Source: Streptosporangiaceae bacterium (GTDB taxonomy: Bacteria > Actinomycetota > Actinomycetes > Streptosporangiales > Streptosporangiaceae). Taken from it: a stretch of 38,811 nt of DNA. The position numbers were made by a program, and so were the translations under genes. Positions 15,113-22,812 of the stretch are shown piece by piece (the first letter of the stretch is position 1; every line of letters begins with the position of its first letter). The stretch lies in contig JASHUG010000316.1 in assembly GCA_030040155.1 (NCBI GenBank), positions 1 to 38,811 on the forward strand, read 5' to 3'. The notes beneath the pieces were generated by a model that searched no databases, had not been told where the DNA came from, and was given only the letters and a program-made list of their open reading frames with translations.

Positions 15113-16873
15113 GTGCCGGAAGCATTCGATGCCGAGCGTACTGTCGGGCTCGTTGTCGGGACGGTCGCGGCAACGCCGCTGCAGTTCTCGGTGGCGGTCA
15201 GCCCAGAGCAGTACTTGCAGCTAGACGACGTTGTCGTCACCTCCCGCCAGCTCCCCGACCAGCCACCCGTACAGGTCTGCGGCGTGGTCACAAACGTCGA
15301 GGCCGTGCACGAAGGCGCGCGGTTCGCGTCCGATGTGTTCCTGATTCAGCAGGGAGCACTTCCGGCCGAGGTCGCCGAGGTCGCGCAGGTGTCGGTGACG
15401 AGGGTCGAACCCGAGGTGTACGTGCCGCCCCTGCCTGGCGCGGTCGTCCAGCGGGCCACCGGCAAGCAACGCGAGTCGGCGCTGTATTTCGACGAAATGG
15501 GTGAGGCGAAGGTCCCGGTCGGGTTCGGCCGCGACGGTAACCCCGTCTACATCAACTTCGAGTTCGTGGACGGCACCCGTGGCGCGCACGTCAGTATCTC
15601 GGGCGTGTCCGGCATCGCAACCAAGACCAGCTTCGCGCTTTTCCTGCTGCACTCGATTACCAGCTGCGGCGTGCTCCAAGCCGAGGCGCACAACACCAAG
15701 ATTCTCGTGTTCTCGGTCAAGGGCGAGGACCTGCTCTTCCTGGACTACGCGAACTCAAGGCTGGCGCCCGGGCAGCGCGAGCGTTACGGAGCGCTGGGAC
15801 TGCCTGCTACCCCGTTCCGGAATGTAAGGGTTTTTGCGCCTCCGCGGCCCGGCGACCCGTCAGGCACGCCGGATGTGGCTGCGAGGGACAAGGCCGTTAG
15901 CCCGTTCTACTGGACGCTCGCGGAATTCTGCGCCGACGAGCTGCTGCCGTTCGCCTTCGCCGATGCCGAGGACGAGCGCGCCCAGTACACGATGCTCATC
16001 GGCCAGGTCGCCGCCAGGCTCAGGCGCGACGCCATTCCCACGGGCAACGACGGTGCCGTCAAGATTGCAGGCGTCGACCCGGCCAATGACAAGATCATCC
16101 GGTCCTTTGGCGATCTGGTTGAGCTGCTCGAGGCGGAGCTGGGTGACGACGCGACCAGGGGCACCTGGGTCGCCGGGAGCGCGGTCACGGGCAGCGTCAA
16201 CGCGTTGCTGCGGCGGCTGCGCTCGGCGATCAAGCCGCTCAACGCGATCATCCGTGGTGATCTCACCCACAAGGGCGAGCGCTCGATCACGACGTCACGG
16301 GCGCAAGTGACCGTTGTCGACCTGCACAACCTGCCGGACCGGGCGCAGCGGTTCGTGGTCGGGGTCACGTTGCGCGGCGAGTTCGCCAGCAAGGAGCGTC
16401 AGGGTACCTCCCGGCCACTCATGTTCGTCGTCCTCGACGAGCTCAACAAGTACGCGCCGCGCGAGGGCGACAGCCCGATCAAGCAGATCCTGCTCGACGT
16501 CGCCGAGCGTGGGCGGTCGCTCGGCGTCATCCTCATCGGCGCGCAGCAGACGGCCAGCGAAGTCGAGCGCCGCATCTTGTCCAACTGCGCGATCAAGGTA
16601 GCCGGGCGGCTCGACCCGGCCGAGGCCGAGCGGCCCGAGTACGGCTACCTGCCGCCGCAGCAGCGGGTCCGGGCAATGCTGGCCAAGCCCGGCACGATGT
16701 TCATCGCGCAGCCCGACATTCCGGTGCCGCTGGCGGTGGACTTCCCGTTCCCGGCGTGGGCAACGAGGCCGAGCGAGAAGGGCGCCTGGGCCGGGGTCGA
16801 CGAGGGACCGGCCGCGCCGTCCGACCCGTTCGCCACGATCCCCGGCGCGCGTGACGACCCGCCGCCGTTCTGA
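15113..16873 (+). CDS. herA: HerA-like ATPase (DNA-end-resection translocase)
   Basis: A 586-residue protein. Residues 1-115 form the HAS-barrel domain (VGLVVGTVAATPLQFSVAV, VQVCGVVTNVEAVHEG), then a RecA-like motor core. The P-loop region reads SISGVSGIATKTS (162-173) where HerA usually has GxxGSGKS/T: the Lys and Thr are kept but the Gly before Lys is Thr. Walker B is LMFVVLDELNKYAP (about 437-450), followed by VAERGRSLGVILIGAQQTASEV and SNCAIKVAGRLD, both typical of HerA. Homologues form hexameric rings that work with NurA nuclease; a NurA-like gene sits 8.4 kb downstream. GAGGAATTC precedes GTG 15113. The gene is single-cistron by spacing. The odd Walker A may mean altered ATP use, or may be normal in actinobacteria. 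Confidence 0.85.
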   Translation: MPEAFDAERTVGLVVGTVAATPLQFSVAVSPEQYLQLDDVVVTSRQLPDQPPVQVCGVVTNVEAVHEGARFASDVFLIQQGALPAEVAEVAQVSVTRVEPEVYVPPLPGAVVQRATGKQRESALYFDEMGEAKVPVGFGRDGNPVYINFEFVDGTRGAHVSISGVSGIATKTSFALFLLHSITSCGVLQAEAHNTKILVFSVKGEDLLFLDYANSRLAPGQRERYGALGLPATPFRNVRVFAPPRPGDPSGTPDVAARDKAVSPFYWTLAEFCADELLPFAFADAEDERAQYTMLIGQVAARLRRDAIPTGNDGAVKIAGVDPANDKIIRSFGDLVELLEAELGDDATRGTWVAGSAVTGSVNALLRRLRSAIKPLNAIIRGDLTHKGERSITTSRAQVTVVDLHNLPDRAQRFVVGVTLRGEFASKERQGTSRPLMFVVLDELNKYAPREGDSPIKQILLDVAERGRSLGVILIGAQQTASEVERRILSNCAIKVAGRLDPAEAERPEYGYLPPQQRVRAMLAKPGTMFIAQPDIPVPLAVDFPFPAWATRPSEKGAWAGVDEGPAAPSDPFATIPGARDDPPPF

Positions 16874-16960
16874 GTTCTTGACGCGTGTGGGGGCAACACT
16901 GGTTGCGGCTTCTGCGGTAGACAAGCAAGCGCGAAGGAGAGCTGACCGGGTTAACGGAGT

Positions 16961-17224
16961 GTGAGCCAGCAGCAGGTCGAGTTCGCCGAGTTCTTCGAGT
17001 CAAGCTGGGATCCGTGCCGGCGCGCGGTGCTCGCCGGCGTCGGCAACCCGCAGCAGGCCGAGGACCGGGTGGCCGAGGCATTCGCCCGGGCGTGGCGGTC
17101 GTGGGGAACGGTCAGCCGCCATCCCGCGCCGCGCGGATGGGTGGTGCGGACCGCACTCAACACCGGGACACCGTGGGTCCCCGCCGGTCGGGCCCGTCAG
17201 AGCCTAGGGCGTCCTGGCCGCTAA
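16961..17224 (+). pseudogene. Truncated ECF sigma factor (region 2 only)
   Basis: The 87-residue frame carries a clear ECF sigma-70 region 2: FAEFFESSWDPCRRAVLAGVG, AEDRVAEAFARAWRSW and PRGWVVRTALNTG. After ALNTG the family continues with a basic segment and region 4, but here the frame turns into a Pro/Arg-rich tail and stops at TAA 17222, in the CTAA that also holds the amidase stop. Region 4, needed for -35 recognition, is absent from the 160 bases searched around it. Truncation by a rearrangement that brought in the amidase gene is the best explanation. A short regulatory version is possible but unlikely. Confidence 0.75.
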
Positions 17225-18432
17225 ACGACCAGCGCACCGTCAGGCGGGCAGATCGCCCTGGCGAGCCCAAGCAGTTCGACGTCGGCCCCGGCCGGGCCGA
17301 GAATACCGACGCCGACCAGCTTGCCGCTCGCCCTGTGGCGGACGGGGATAACCAGTTCAGGCCGCCCGGACAGGCTCGCGGGGGTCGTGAACCGCAAGGC
17401 CCCAGCCCGGAACTCGGCCAGTTCATCCGCCGATGCGCTCCGCAACGGAGGGAGGTCAGGCATCACCGGCACGACCAGGACCGTATCGGCGGGCACAGCG
17501 TCGTTGAGGGCGGCTGTGTACGCCCGCCACGCTCGCTCGTCCGCGTCCTGCTCGTGCTTCGGATCCGCACTGAGTTGCTGCCCGCGCCGCACCCGGCCCG
17601 CCACGTCCGGCGCGAGGGAGTCGATATGCGCAGCAAGCCACGGGCCGTGCATGGTCCAGACCTGCCTGGCCTGAATGCGGGAGAACAAGTCCCCGACCTC
17701 GCCGAGGAAGAATTCGGCAAGTTCCCCTTCGGCCAGCTCGCAGCCAAGCGTCCGCGCGAGGGCCATCGCTACGGCGCGGACCGACTCCGATGTCGCAGTG
17801 CCTACGCCAGCCAGGAGTAGATCAACCGCCAGCGCGACGCGGGCGAGGCGGGCCGCCACCGGCTCATCAGCGATCACGTCCAGGACGGGCCGCAGAAATA
17901 CCAGGTCACGGGCGATGACCCCGACGGTGTCGAACGAGGGCGCCAGGGGCAGCACGCCCTCGGTGCTTATCAGTCGGTGCGTCGACCGCAGGCCGTACAG
18001 CCCGCAGGCCGCCGCAGGTGCCCGAACCGAGCCACCCGTATCGGTGCCGAGGCCCACGTCGGCCAGCCCGGCCGCCACCGCCGAGGCCGGCCCGGAAGAC
18101 GACCCGCACGTAAACCGGTCTGGGTATGCCGAGTTCAGCGGCGCGGTGCCCTCCCCCACGTTCCCGATGATCGACCACGCAAGCTGGTCCAGTTTCGCCA
18201 GGCCAGCCACCGACGCGCCGGCAGCCAGCAGCCTGGCCAGGACGGGCGAGGTGTACTTCGACGGCGAGTGCGTTTCCCGCCACCGGGCAAGCCCGAAGGA
18301 CGAGACATGCCCCTCGATGGCGAACATGTCTTTCACCGCGACCGTCACCCCGGTCAGCGGCCCGGAACTGACCGCCGGGATTCCGAACGACCTCGGCACC
18401 CAGCAGTCCGGCGGCCGCGATTCGCCCTCCAT
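17221..18432 (-). CDS. Amidase-signature hydrolase
   Basis: A 403-residue protein from ATG 18432, where GGAGG sits five bases upstream. It has the amidase-signature Ser-cisSer-Lys triad: Lys34 in VTVAVKDMFAIEGH, the cis-Ser in CGSSSGPASAVAAG, and the acylated Ser in GLGTDTGGSVRAPAAACG. The end region IPVRHRASGKLVGVGILGP is also typical. At about 400 residues it is a compact member, closer to short bacterial/plant AMI1-type amidases than to GatA. It hydrolyses an amide to carboxylate plus ammonia; the substrate cannot be told. It is convergent with the sigma fragment and shares its stop tetranucleotide. Confidence 0.92.
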   Translation of the reverse strand: MEGESRPPDCWVPRSFGIPAVSSGPLTGVTVAVKDMFAIEGHVSSFGLARWRETHSPSKYTSPVLARLLAAGASVAGLAKLDQLAWSIIGNVGEGTAPLNSAYPDRFTCGSSSGPASAVAAGLADVGLGTDTGGSVRAPAAACGLYGLRSTHRLISTEGVLPLAPSFDTVGVIARDLVFLRPVLDVIADEPVAARLARVALAVDLLLAGVGTATSESVRAVAMALARTLGCELAEGELAEFFLGEVGDLFSRIQARQVWTMHGPWLAAHIDSLAPDVAGRVRRGQQLSADPKHEQDADERAWRAYTAALNDAVPADTVLVVPVMPDLPPLRSASADELAEFRAGALRFTTPASLSGRPELVIPVRHRASGKLVGVGILGPAGADVELLGLARAICPPDGALVV

Positions 18433-18477
18433 GATCACCTCCGCCTAGCCGGTCGCGCGCCTAGCGCTCACGTCCTC

Positions 18478-18498
18478 GTCACTACGGATCGTAGTCAC
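18478..18498. promoter_or_regulatory. 21-bp palindrome in the amidase/18602 divergent gap
   Basis: GTcACTACG-GAT-CGTAGTcAC: a perfect 6-bp dyad (ACTACG/CGTAGT, 18481-18495) extended by GT/AC with one mismatch per side. It lies 46 bases upstream of the amidase ATG and 104 upstream of the gene at 18602. It looks like the binding site of a dimeric repressor for one or both genes. No regulator gene is adjacent. Confidence 0.6.
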
Positions 18499-18601
18499 CG
18501 CAGGCCGGCGATCCTGGCCATGCCCCGGTCCCGGATTGCGCCAGAAAATCGCGGGTAGGGCAGCTTTGAGCGGCCAGGACGCGTCGAAAGGAGAAGCCGC
18601 G

Positions 18602-19102
18602 ATGTCGACCACCAAGCAGAAGGAAGCCGCCAAGAAGAACATCGCCAAGGCCCGCGAAGTCCAGAGCGAGCGGGCCCACGGCGCGAAGATCCCGAGGCAG
18701 ACCAGGGGCCTGAGCACCGCGCAAGAAGACAGGCTGCCCGACAAGGACTTTGCCTTCCCCAAGGAGCGCAAGGAACCGCTGACCGACGCCAGGCACGTAC
18801 GCAACGCGGTCGCGCGCTTCGATCAGGTCGAGGGCGTTACCGACTCCGAACGGGACAAGGCCTGGAAGCGGATACGCGCCGCAGCCAAGCGCTTCGACGT
18901 CGATGTATCCGAGTCCGACTGGCGCGACCTCTACAAGGGGGACAAGAAGGCGGCCAAGGCGCCCGCCTCCAGGGCAGCTAAGCCATCGGCGTCCAAGGCA
19001 CCAGCAGCAAAGACACCCGCGGCCAAGGCACCAGCAGCCAAGACACCCGCCGCCAAGGCATCCGCAGCAAAAACACCCGCGGCCAAGGCAGCCAAGCGCT
19101 AG
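18602..19102 (+). CDS. DUF6582-like protein with histone-H1-like Lys/Ala/Pro tail
   Basis: A 166-residue basic protein from ATG 18602 with AAAGGAG nine bases upstream. Residues 1-40 are Lys-rich. Residues 45-110 (LPDKDFAFPKERKEPL, DARHVRNAVARFDQVEGV, AWKRIRAAAKRFDVDV) match the DUF6582-type domain seen alone in many bacteria. The last 50 residues are repeats of KAPAAKTPAA ending in AAKAAKR, very like histone H1 and the tail of actinobacterial HupB/Lsr2-associated proteins. The tail should bind DNA or RNA non-specifically. The gene ends about 50 bases before a strong hairpin and 124 before sbcD. A role in DNA compaction near the repair genes is only a suggestion. Confidence 0.75.
   Translation: MSTTKQKEAAKKNIAKAREVQSERAHGAKIPRQTRGLSTAQEDRLPDKDFAFPKERKEPLTDARHVRNAVARFDQVEGVTDSERDKAWKRIRAAAKRFDVDVSESDWRDLYKGDKKAAKAPASRAAKPSASKAPAAKTPAAKAPAAKTPAAKASAAKTPAAKAAKR
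18995..19084 (+). repeat. Three tandem 30-bp repeats coding for the KAPAAKTPAA tail
   Basis: Units at 18995-19024, 19025-19054 and 19055-19084 differ at only a few bases. They start AAGGCACCAGCAGC and contain a shared ACACCCGC. Each codes for ten residues. A fourth partial unit (AAGGCAGCCAAG) ends the gene. Near-identity at the DNA level suggests recent expansion, and the copy number may vary between strains. Confidence 0.9.
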
Positions 19103-19154
19103 CGATCCTGAGCGTGGCAGGACAGTCCGCCCCCCGCTGACCCATTCCGTGATC

Positions 19155-19193
19155 ATGTAGTGTTTGGGCTCCAACAGCGCCCAAACACTACAT
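19155..19193. terminator. 15-bp perfect inverted repeat, terminator or operator
   Basis: ATGTAGTGTTTGGGC - 9-base loop - GCCCAAACACTACAT: a 15-bp stem without a mismatch. It lies 53 bases after the stop of the Lys-rich gene and 34 bases before the sbcD start. It lacks a clear U-run on the plus side, and is rather AT-rich at the outer end, so a Rho-independent terminator is possible but not classic. It also overlaps where a -35 element of sbcD would be, so an operator is a real alternative. Confidence 0.7.
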
Positions 19194-19226
19194 TCAAGTG
19201 CGTCTACGCTGACTAAAGTTCAGGTC

Positions 19227-20387
19227 GTGAAGATCCTGCACACCAGCGACTGGCACGTCGGCAAGGTTCTCAAGGGCCGGGACCGCTTCGACGAGCATGA
19301 GGCCGTGCTGCGCAGCCTGGTCAGCATCGCGAGGGCCGAGGACGTCGACCTCGTGTTGATCGCGGGCGACCTATTCGAGACAACCGCCCCGAGCCCGCGG
19401 GCGCAAGGCCTGGTCATGCAGGCGCTGCTCGCCCTTCGCGGCGACGGGCGCCAGGTGGTTGCGATCGCTGGCAACCACGACAACGCCAGCCTGCTGGACA
19501 GCGTGTACCGGCCGGCTCTGGGCGAACTCGGCCTGCACGTGCTCGGTACCCCGAAGCCGCCGGAAACGGGCGGTACTGTCAGCCTCACGACTCGCGGTGG
19601 TGAGCGGGCCACGGTCGCCGCGCTTCCGTTCCTGAACCAGCGGTACGCCGTGCGGGCGGCCGAGTTGCTGCTGCATGAGCAGTCCGAGCACGCGCTCGAC
19701 TACGCCCGTCGCATGGCGGAGATCGTCCGGCTGCTGACCGCGCAGTTCACGCCGGACAGCGTGAACATCGTGATGGCTCACGTCACGCTGCTCGGTGGCC
19801 GGCGCGGGGGCGGCGAGCGAGAGGTGCAGACGAGCTTCGAGTACGAGGTGCCGGCAAGCATCTTCCCCGCGACCGCGCACTACGCGGCGCTTGGGCACCT
19901 GCACCGGCAGCAGGAGATCCCGGCGCCGTGCCCGGCGTTTTACCCGGGCTCGCCGCTCGCGATCGACTTCGGCGAAGAGGCCAACGAGCCCGCCGCCTTG
20001 ATCGTGACCGCGGCGCCGGACGCCCGCGCCGACGCCCGCCGGGTCGACGTTCCCGGCGGGCGCAGGCTGAAGACCCTGAGAGGCTCACTTGATCAGGTCA
20101 TAGCAGAAGGTGAGCGTGCGGGCGATGCGTACCTGCGCGTCATCCTGGCCGAGTCGGCCCGCGCCGGTCTCGGCGACTACGTCAGGGAGAAGCTGCCCGA
20201 CGCCCTCGAGGTCCAGTTGGATGAGGCCCATCGGCCACGGCCTGGCAGCCACGGGCCGGACCGGCCCAGCCGCGCCGACCGCTCGCCGGTCCAGCTGTTC
20301 GGCGATTACCTGGCCGAGCAGAGAGTAAGCGACGAGCGGATCGAGCGCATGTTCGCCGAGCTGCTCGAGGAGATGACCGACCGCTAA
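19227..20387 (+). CDS. sbcD: SbcD (Mre11-type) DNA exonuclease
   Basis: A 386-residue metallophosphoesterase. The start is GTG 19227 (VKILHTSDWHVGK); the ORF track's 21 extra residues run through the hairpin. The Mre11/SbcD motifs are complete: HTSDWHVGK, IAGDLFE, AIAGNHDNA, IVMAHVTL, and YAALGHLHRQQ with PAFYPGSP after it. These residues hold two Mn ions. With SbcC it forms an ATP-dependent double-strand exonuclease and hairpin endonuclease. A C-terminal acidic stretch ends in LLEEMTDR. sbcC does not follow directly: about 2.4 kb and three genes lie between. Only TACGCT (19205-19210) fits a -10, which would leave a leader of roughly ten bases. Confidence 0.93.
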   Translation: MKILHTSDWHVGKVLKGRDRFDEHEAVLRSLVSIARAEDVDLVLIAGDLFETTAPSPRAQGLVMQALLALRGDGRQVVAIAGNHDNASLLDSVYRPALGELGLHVLGTPKPPETGGTVSLTTRGGERATVAALPFLNQRYAVRAAELLLHEQSEHALDYARRMAEIVRLLTAQFTPDSVNIVMAHVTLLGGRRGGGEREVQTSFEYEVPASIFPATAHYAALGHLHRQQEIPAPCPAFYPGSPLAIDFGEEANEPAALIVTAAPDARADARRVDVPGGRRLKTLRGSLDQVIAEGERAGDAYLRVILAESARAGLGDYVREKLPDALEVQLDEAHRPRPGSHGPDRPSRADRSPVQLFGDYLAEQRVSDERIERMFAELLEEMTDR

Positions 20388-20408
20388 GTCCCCCCAAAGG
20401 ATGCTGGT

Positions 20409-20507
20409 ATGGCAGGTCGGCGGCGTCCAAAGCACCGCGGACGAGCGCCGGTAGCCTTCGCGGACCAGCGCCAGGCGGCCTCCGCGGCCGACGCGATGAT
20501 GCAATAG
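20409..20507 (+). CDS. Possible 32-residue Arg-rich small protein
   Basis: The frame ATG 20409 to TAG 20507 is too short for the ORF track. It translates to MAGRRRPKHRGRAPVAFADQ followed by RQAASAADAMMQ. AAAGG lies about ten bases upstream, and the stop is four bases before the GTG of the alpha/beta hydrolase. The basic N-terminus and position between sbcD and the hydrolase make it plausible as a small nucleic-acid-binding protein. GC3 is only moderate, and I recognise no homologue. Confidence 0.35.
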   Translation: MAGRRRPKHRGRAPVAFADQRQAASAADAMMQ

Positions 20508-20511
20508 GTCC

Positions 20512-21396
20512 GTGTCGCAGGGACAGGCAGTCAGCGTCAATGGTGTCGAGTTGTTCGTTCGCAAGTTCGGCGACCCGGGACTGCCGATGCTCGTCGTGAT
20601 CCACGGCGGCCCGACCTGGGATCACTCCTACCTGCTCCCCGCAGTTGCCGACCTCAGCGATGTGTCTCAGGTGGTCATGCTTGACCTGCGGGGCTGCGGG
20701 CGTAGCAGCAGGACGCCGCCCATCGGGGACCTTCCGGTCGAGGCGCTCCAGCCCGACTACCTGGCCGATGACGTAGCCGCCCTAGTCCGCCATCTCGGCG
20801 CCGATCGCGCGCACATGCTCGGCTTCTCCTACGGCGGCGGTATCGCGATGCGAGTCATCGACCAGCACCCGGACCTCGTCCGCAGCGTGATCCTGGCCTC
20901 CACCACCGCCTACCAGGACTTCCGGGAAGAGCTCGAGGCTTCGGCCGACTATCACGAGCGGGGCACACTGTGCACCGACATCGACTTCGCCGATCCGGCG
21001 GTGACCGGGCCAAACGCTGCGGACGGGGCACTGAGCCGGGCGATGGCATTTGGCGGCGCACCGCGTGACATCTGGCAACTCGGCCGGATCGATGAGTGGC
21101 ACGAGGTCCTCGGGAACGTGCGCTTCTCCAGCGACTGGAACGCGCCCTTTGCCGCGGGCCTGCTGCGGCGCGCTGCCCCCGATGACCCGGCTGAGGCGCT
21201 GACGTCGTGGGGCGGGCCGGTACTCCTCCTGCAAGGGCGCCATGACCTGGCGTTTCCGATCGGCGTGGCCCGCCGACTGCATGCCGAAGTGCCGGGCAGC
21301 GTGCTCGTCGAGGTAGCGGACGCGGGGCACATGGCACACTTTGACAACCCGTCTGCCTGGATCTCGGCCATCCGGACGTTCCTTGGGTCAAGCTGA
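20512..21396 (+). CDS. Alpha/beta hydrolase, proline-iminopeptidase-like
   Basis: A 294-residue alpha/beta-hydrolase. VIHGGPTWDHSYLLP is the oxyanion-hole loop; LDLRGCGRSS follows; GFSYGGGIAMRVID gives the nucleophile elbow (Ser in GxSxG); GRHDLAFPIGVARRL carries the acid; and DAGHMAHFDNP carries the catalytic His. The HGGP and GCGRS pattern is that of prolyl aminopeptidases and related esterases or haloalkane-type hydrolases. The start is GTG 20512, four bases after the small ORF. The intervening position between sbcD and sbcC does not point to a DNA-related job; substrate unknown. Confidence 0.88.
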   Translation: MSQGQAVSVNGVELFVRKFGDPGLPMLVVIHGGPTWDHSYLLPAVADLSDVSQVVMLDLRGCGRSSRTPPIGDLPVEALQPDYLADDVAALVRHLGADRAHMLGFSYGGGIAMRVIDQHPDLVRSVILASTTAYQDFREELEASADYHERGTLCTDIDFADPAVTGPNAADGALSRAMAFGGAPRDIWQLGRIDEWHEVLGNVRFSSDWNAPFAAGLLRRAAPDDPAEALTSWGGPVLLLQGRHDLAFPIGVARRLHAEVPGSVLVEVADAGHMAHFDNPSAWISAIRTFLGSS

Positions 21397-21431
21397 CTTT
21401 TGCGTCCCGCGTAGACAAGGACGGTCATTCG

Positions 21432-22139
21432 ATGGAAGTGCAGGCTGCACGGACCTACTTCGATCTCAGCGACGAGGCGGTCAGGCGCATCTTCGCGCGG
21501 GTCGAGCGGGTCTGGGACATCCTCACCTGCCTGCCCGCGGTGCTCGACGAACTCGTCGGCAGCCGCCGGATCATCAAGGGCACGGTCATGCCAGGCGCCA
21601 TGCTGGCCGACGGGCCGCTTTACATCGGAGACGGGGCGGTCATCGAGCCGGGCGCTTACGTCTCAAGCTCGGCATACATTGGCGATGGCGTGACGATCAG
21701 GCATGGAGCGTACGTCCGCCGGAATTGTGTTTTCCTGCAGGGAAGCCTTCTGGGTCACGCCAGCGAGGCGAAGTCTGCACTGTTCTTGCCCGGCGCGAAG
21801 GCACCGCACTTCGCATACGCGGGGGACAGCGTCCTCGGTCATCGCGTGAACCTTGGCGCCGGCACGAAGCTCAGCAACTTGCGGCTGACCTCGGGCGACA
21901 GCGGTACGCTCCGCGTAGTTGCGGCAGGTAGGGAGTTCGACACCGGCCTGCATAAGCTCGGCGCAATCCTGGGCGATGACGTCGAGGTCGGCTGCAATGC
22001 CGTCCTGAACCCTGGTGCGTTCGTCGGACCCCGCTGCGTCATATACCCAGGCACTGTTGTCCCCAAGGGCTTCCACGCGGCGGGCACGATCCTCAAGCTG
22101 CGTCAGCGCCATGAACTGGGGTCGCTCGACCAGCCCTAG
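21432..22139 (+). CDS. Left-handed beta-helix protein, GlmU-C-terminal-like
   Basis: A 235-residue protein built of hexapeptide repeats (IGDGAVIEPGAYV, IGDGVTIRHGAYV, VEVGCNAVLNPGAFVGP), which code for a left-handed parallel beta-helix. HASEAKSALFLPGAKAPHFAYAGDSVLGHRVNLGAGTKLSNLRL matches the acetyltransferase-side region of sugar-nucleotide enzymes of the archaeal GlmU type (the conserved GAGT...N segment). There is no nucleotidyltransferase domain; the first 40 residues are a helical cap. The likely activity is acyl transfer onto a sugar phosphate, or a scaffold role. It begins 35 bases after the hydrolase and shares a stop tetranucleotide (CTAG) with the convergent YCII gene. Confidence 0.75.
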   Translation: MEVQAARTYFDLSDEAVRRIFARVERVWDILTCLPAVLDELVGSRRIIKGTVMPGAMLADGPLYIGDGAVIEPGAYVSSSAYIGDGVTIRHGAYVRRNCVFLQGSLLGHASEAKSALFLPGAKAPHFAYAGDSVLGHRVNLGAGTKLSNLRLTSGDSGTLRVVAAGREFDTGLHKLGAILGDDVEVGCNAVLNPGAFVGPRCVIYPGTVVPKGFHAAGTILKLRQRHELGSLDQP

Positions 22140-22555
22140 CCCGCCGCGCCCGAAGTCGGCGTCGCCGGCCCGCTCAGCCCGGTGGTCGGAGAGTGACGGG
22201 GATACTCGACGTACGCCCGCAGCTCGAACGTGCCATACGCGCCGGTCGGATGCCGCGACGCCACCTCGATAGCCTCAGCCAGATCCGCGCACTCGAGCAC
22301 CGCGTAACCGGCGATCTGCTCCTTGGTCTCGGCGAACGGGCCGTCAGTGATCAGAACCTTGCCGTCGCGGACGCACAGCGTCGTGGTCTCGCGAGGGCGG
22401 TCAAGAACGCCGCCGCCCACGAGGATGCCGCGCTCCTGCATCTCCTTGTCCCAGGCCTCGCGGATCCGCACCTCCTCAGGATCCTCGACGTTTTCGCCGT
22501 TCTCGTCCCAGCTCAGAACCGACTCGTCGAGGTAATGGATCATCATGAAGCGCAT
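22136..22555 (-). CDS. YCII-domain protein
   Basis: A 139-residue protein with the YCII ferredoxin-like fold: MRFMMIHYLDE, LVGGGVLDRPRETTTL, ITDGPFAETKEQIAGYAVLECAD and AIEVASRHPTGAYGTFELRAYVE. The DGPFAETKEQIAGY motif is diagnostic of the DGPF/YCII group often found with ECF sigma factors in actinobacteria. No intact sigma gene adjoins it here, although a truncated ECF sigma is 5 kb upstream. GGAGATCAG precedes ATG 22555. The terminal 20 residues are Pro/Gly/Thr-rich. Function unknown. Confidence 0.9.
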   Translation of the reverse strand: MRFMMIHYLDESVLSWDENGENVEDPEEVRIREAWDKEMQERGILVGGGVLDRPRETTTLCVRDGKVLITDGPFAETKEQIAGYAVLECADLAEAIEVASRHPTGAYGTFELRAYVEYPRHSPTTGLSGPATPTSGAAG

Positions 22556-22753
22556 CTGATCTCCTCGGCCAGGCAGGCGCCCGGCGCGTTTCGCTGGCCG
22601 CCTGTCCTGCTGAAGCCGGCCATATCACCAGCACGACGGTCCGCGGTCGGCTCGATGGACACCAGCCGCGGAGAAATCCCTGAACCGCCGAAGTATCCCG
22701 CCTCCCCGGCGGCACCGGCGGCAGAACGTCCGGACAACGCGGTATTCGAGCAA

Positions 22754-22776
22754 GTGTCCGTACGTTGCGCCAGACT
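22754..22776 (+). promoter_or_regulatory. Candidate DNA-damage (PafBC/RecA-NDp-like) promoter of sbcC
   Basis: GTGTCCGTA (22754-22762), eight bases, then CAGACT (22771-22776). The RecA-NDp pattern bound by PafBC in mycobacteria is TTGTCRGTG-N8-TANNNT; six of nine positions of the first part match, and the spacing is right. It would start transcription about 30 bases before the sbcC ATG. The -10 part is weak. Established consensus from mycobacteria; application here is inference. Confidence 0.3.
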
Positions 22777-22812
22777 GGTGGAGTCGCGGGAGGGACATCG
22801 GGAGGGTGGGAG

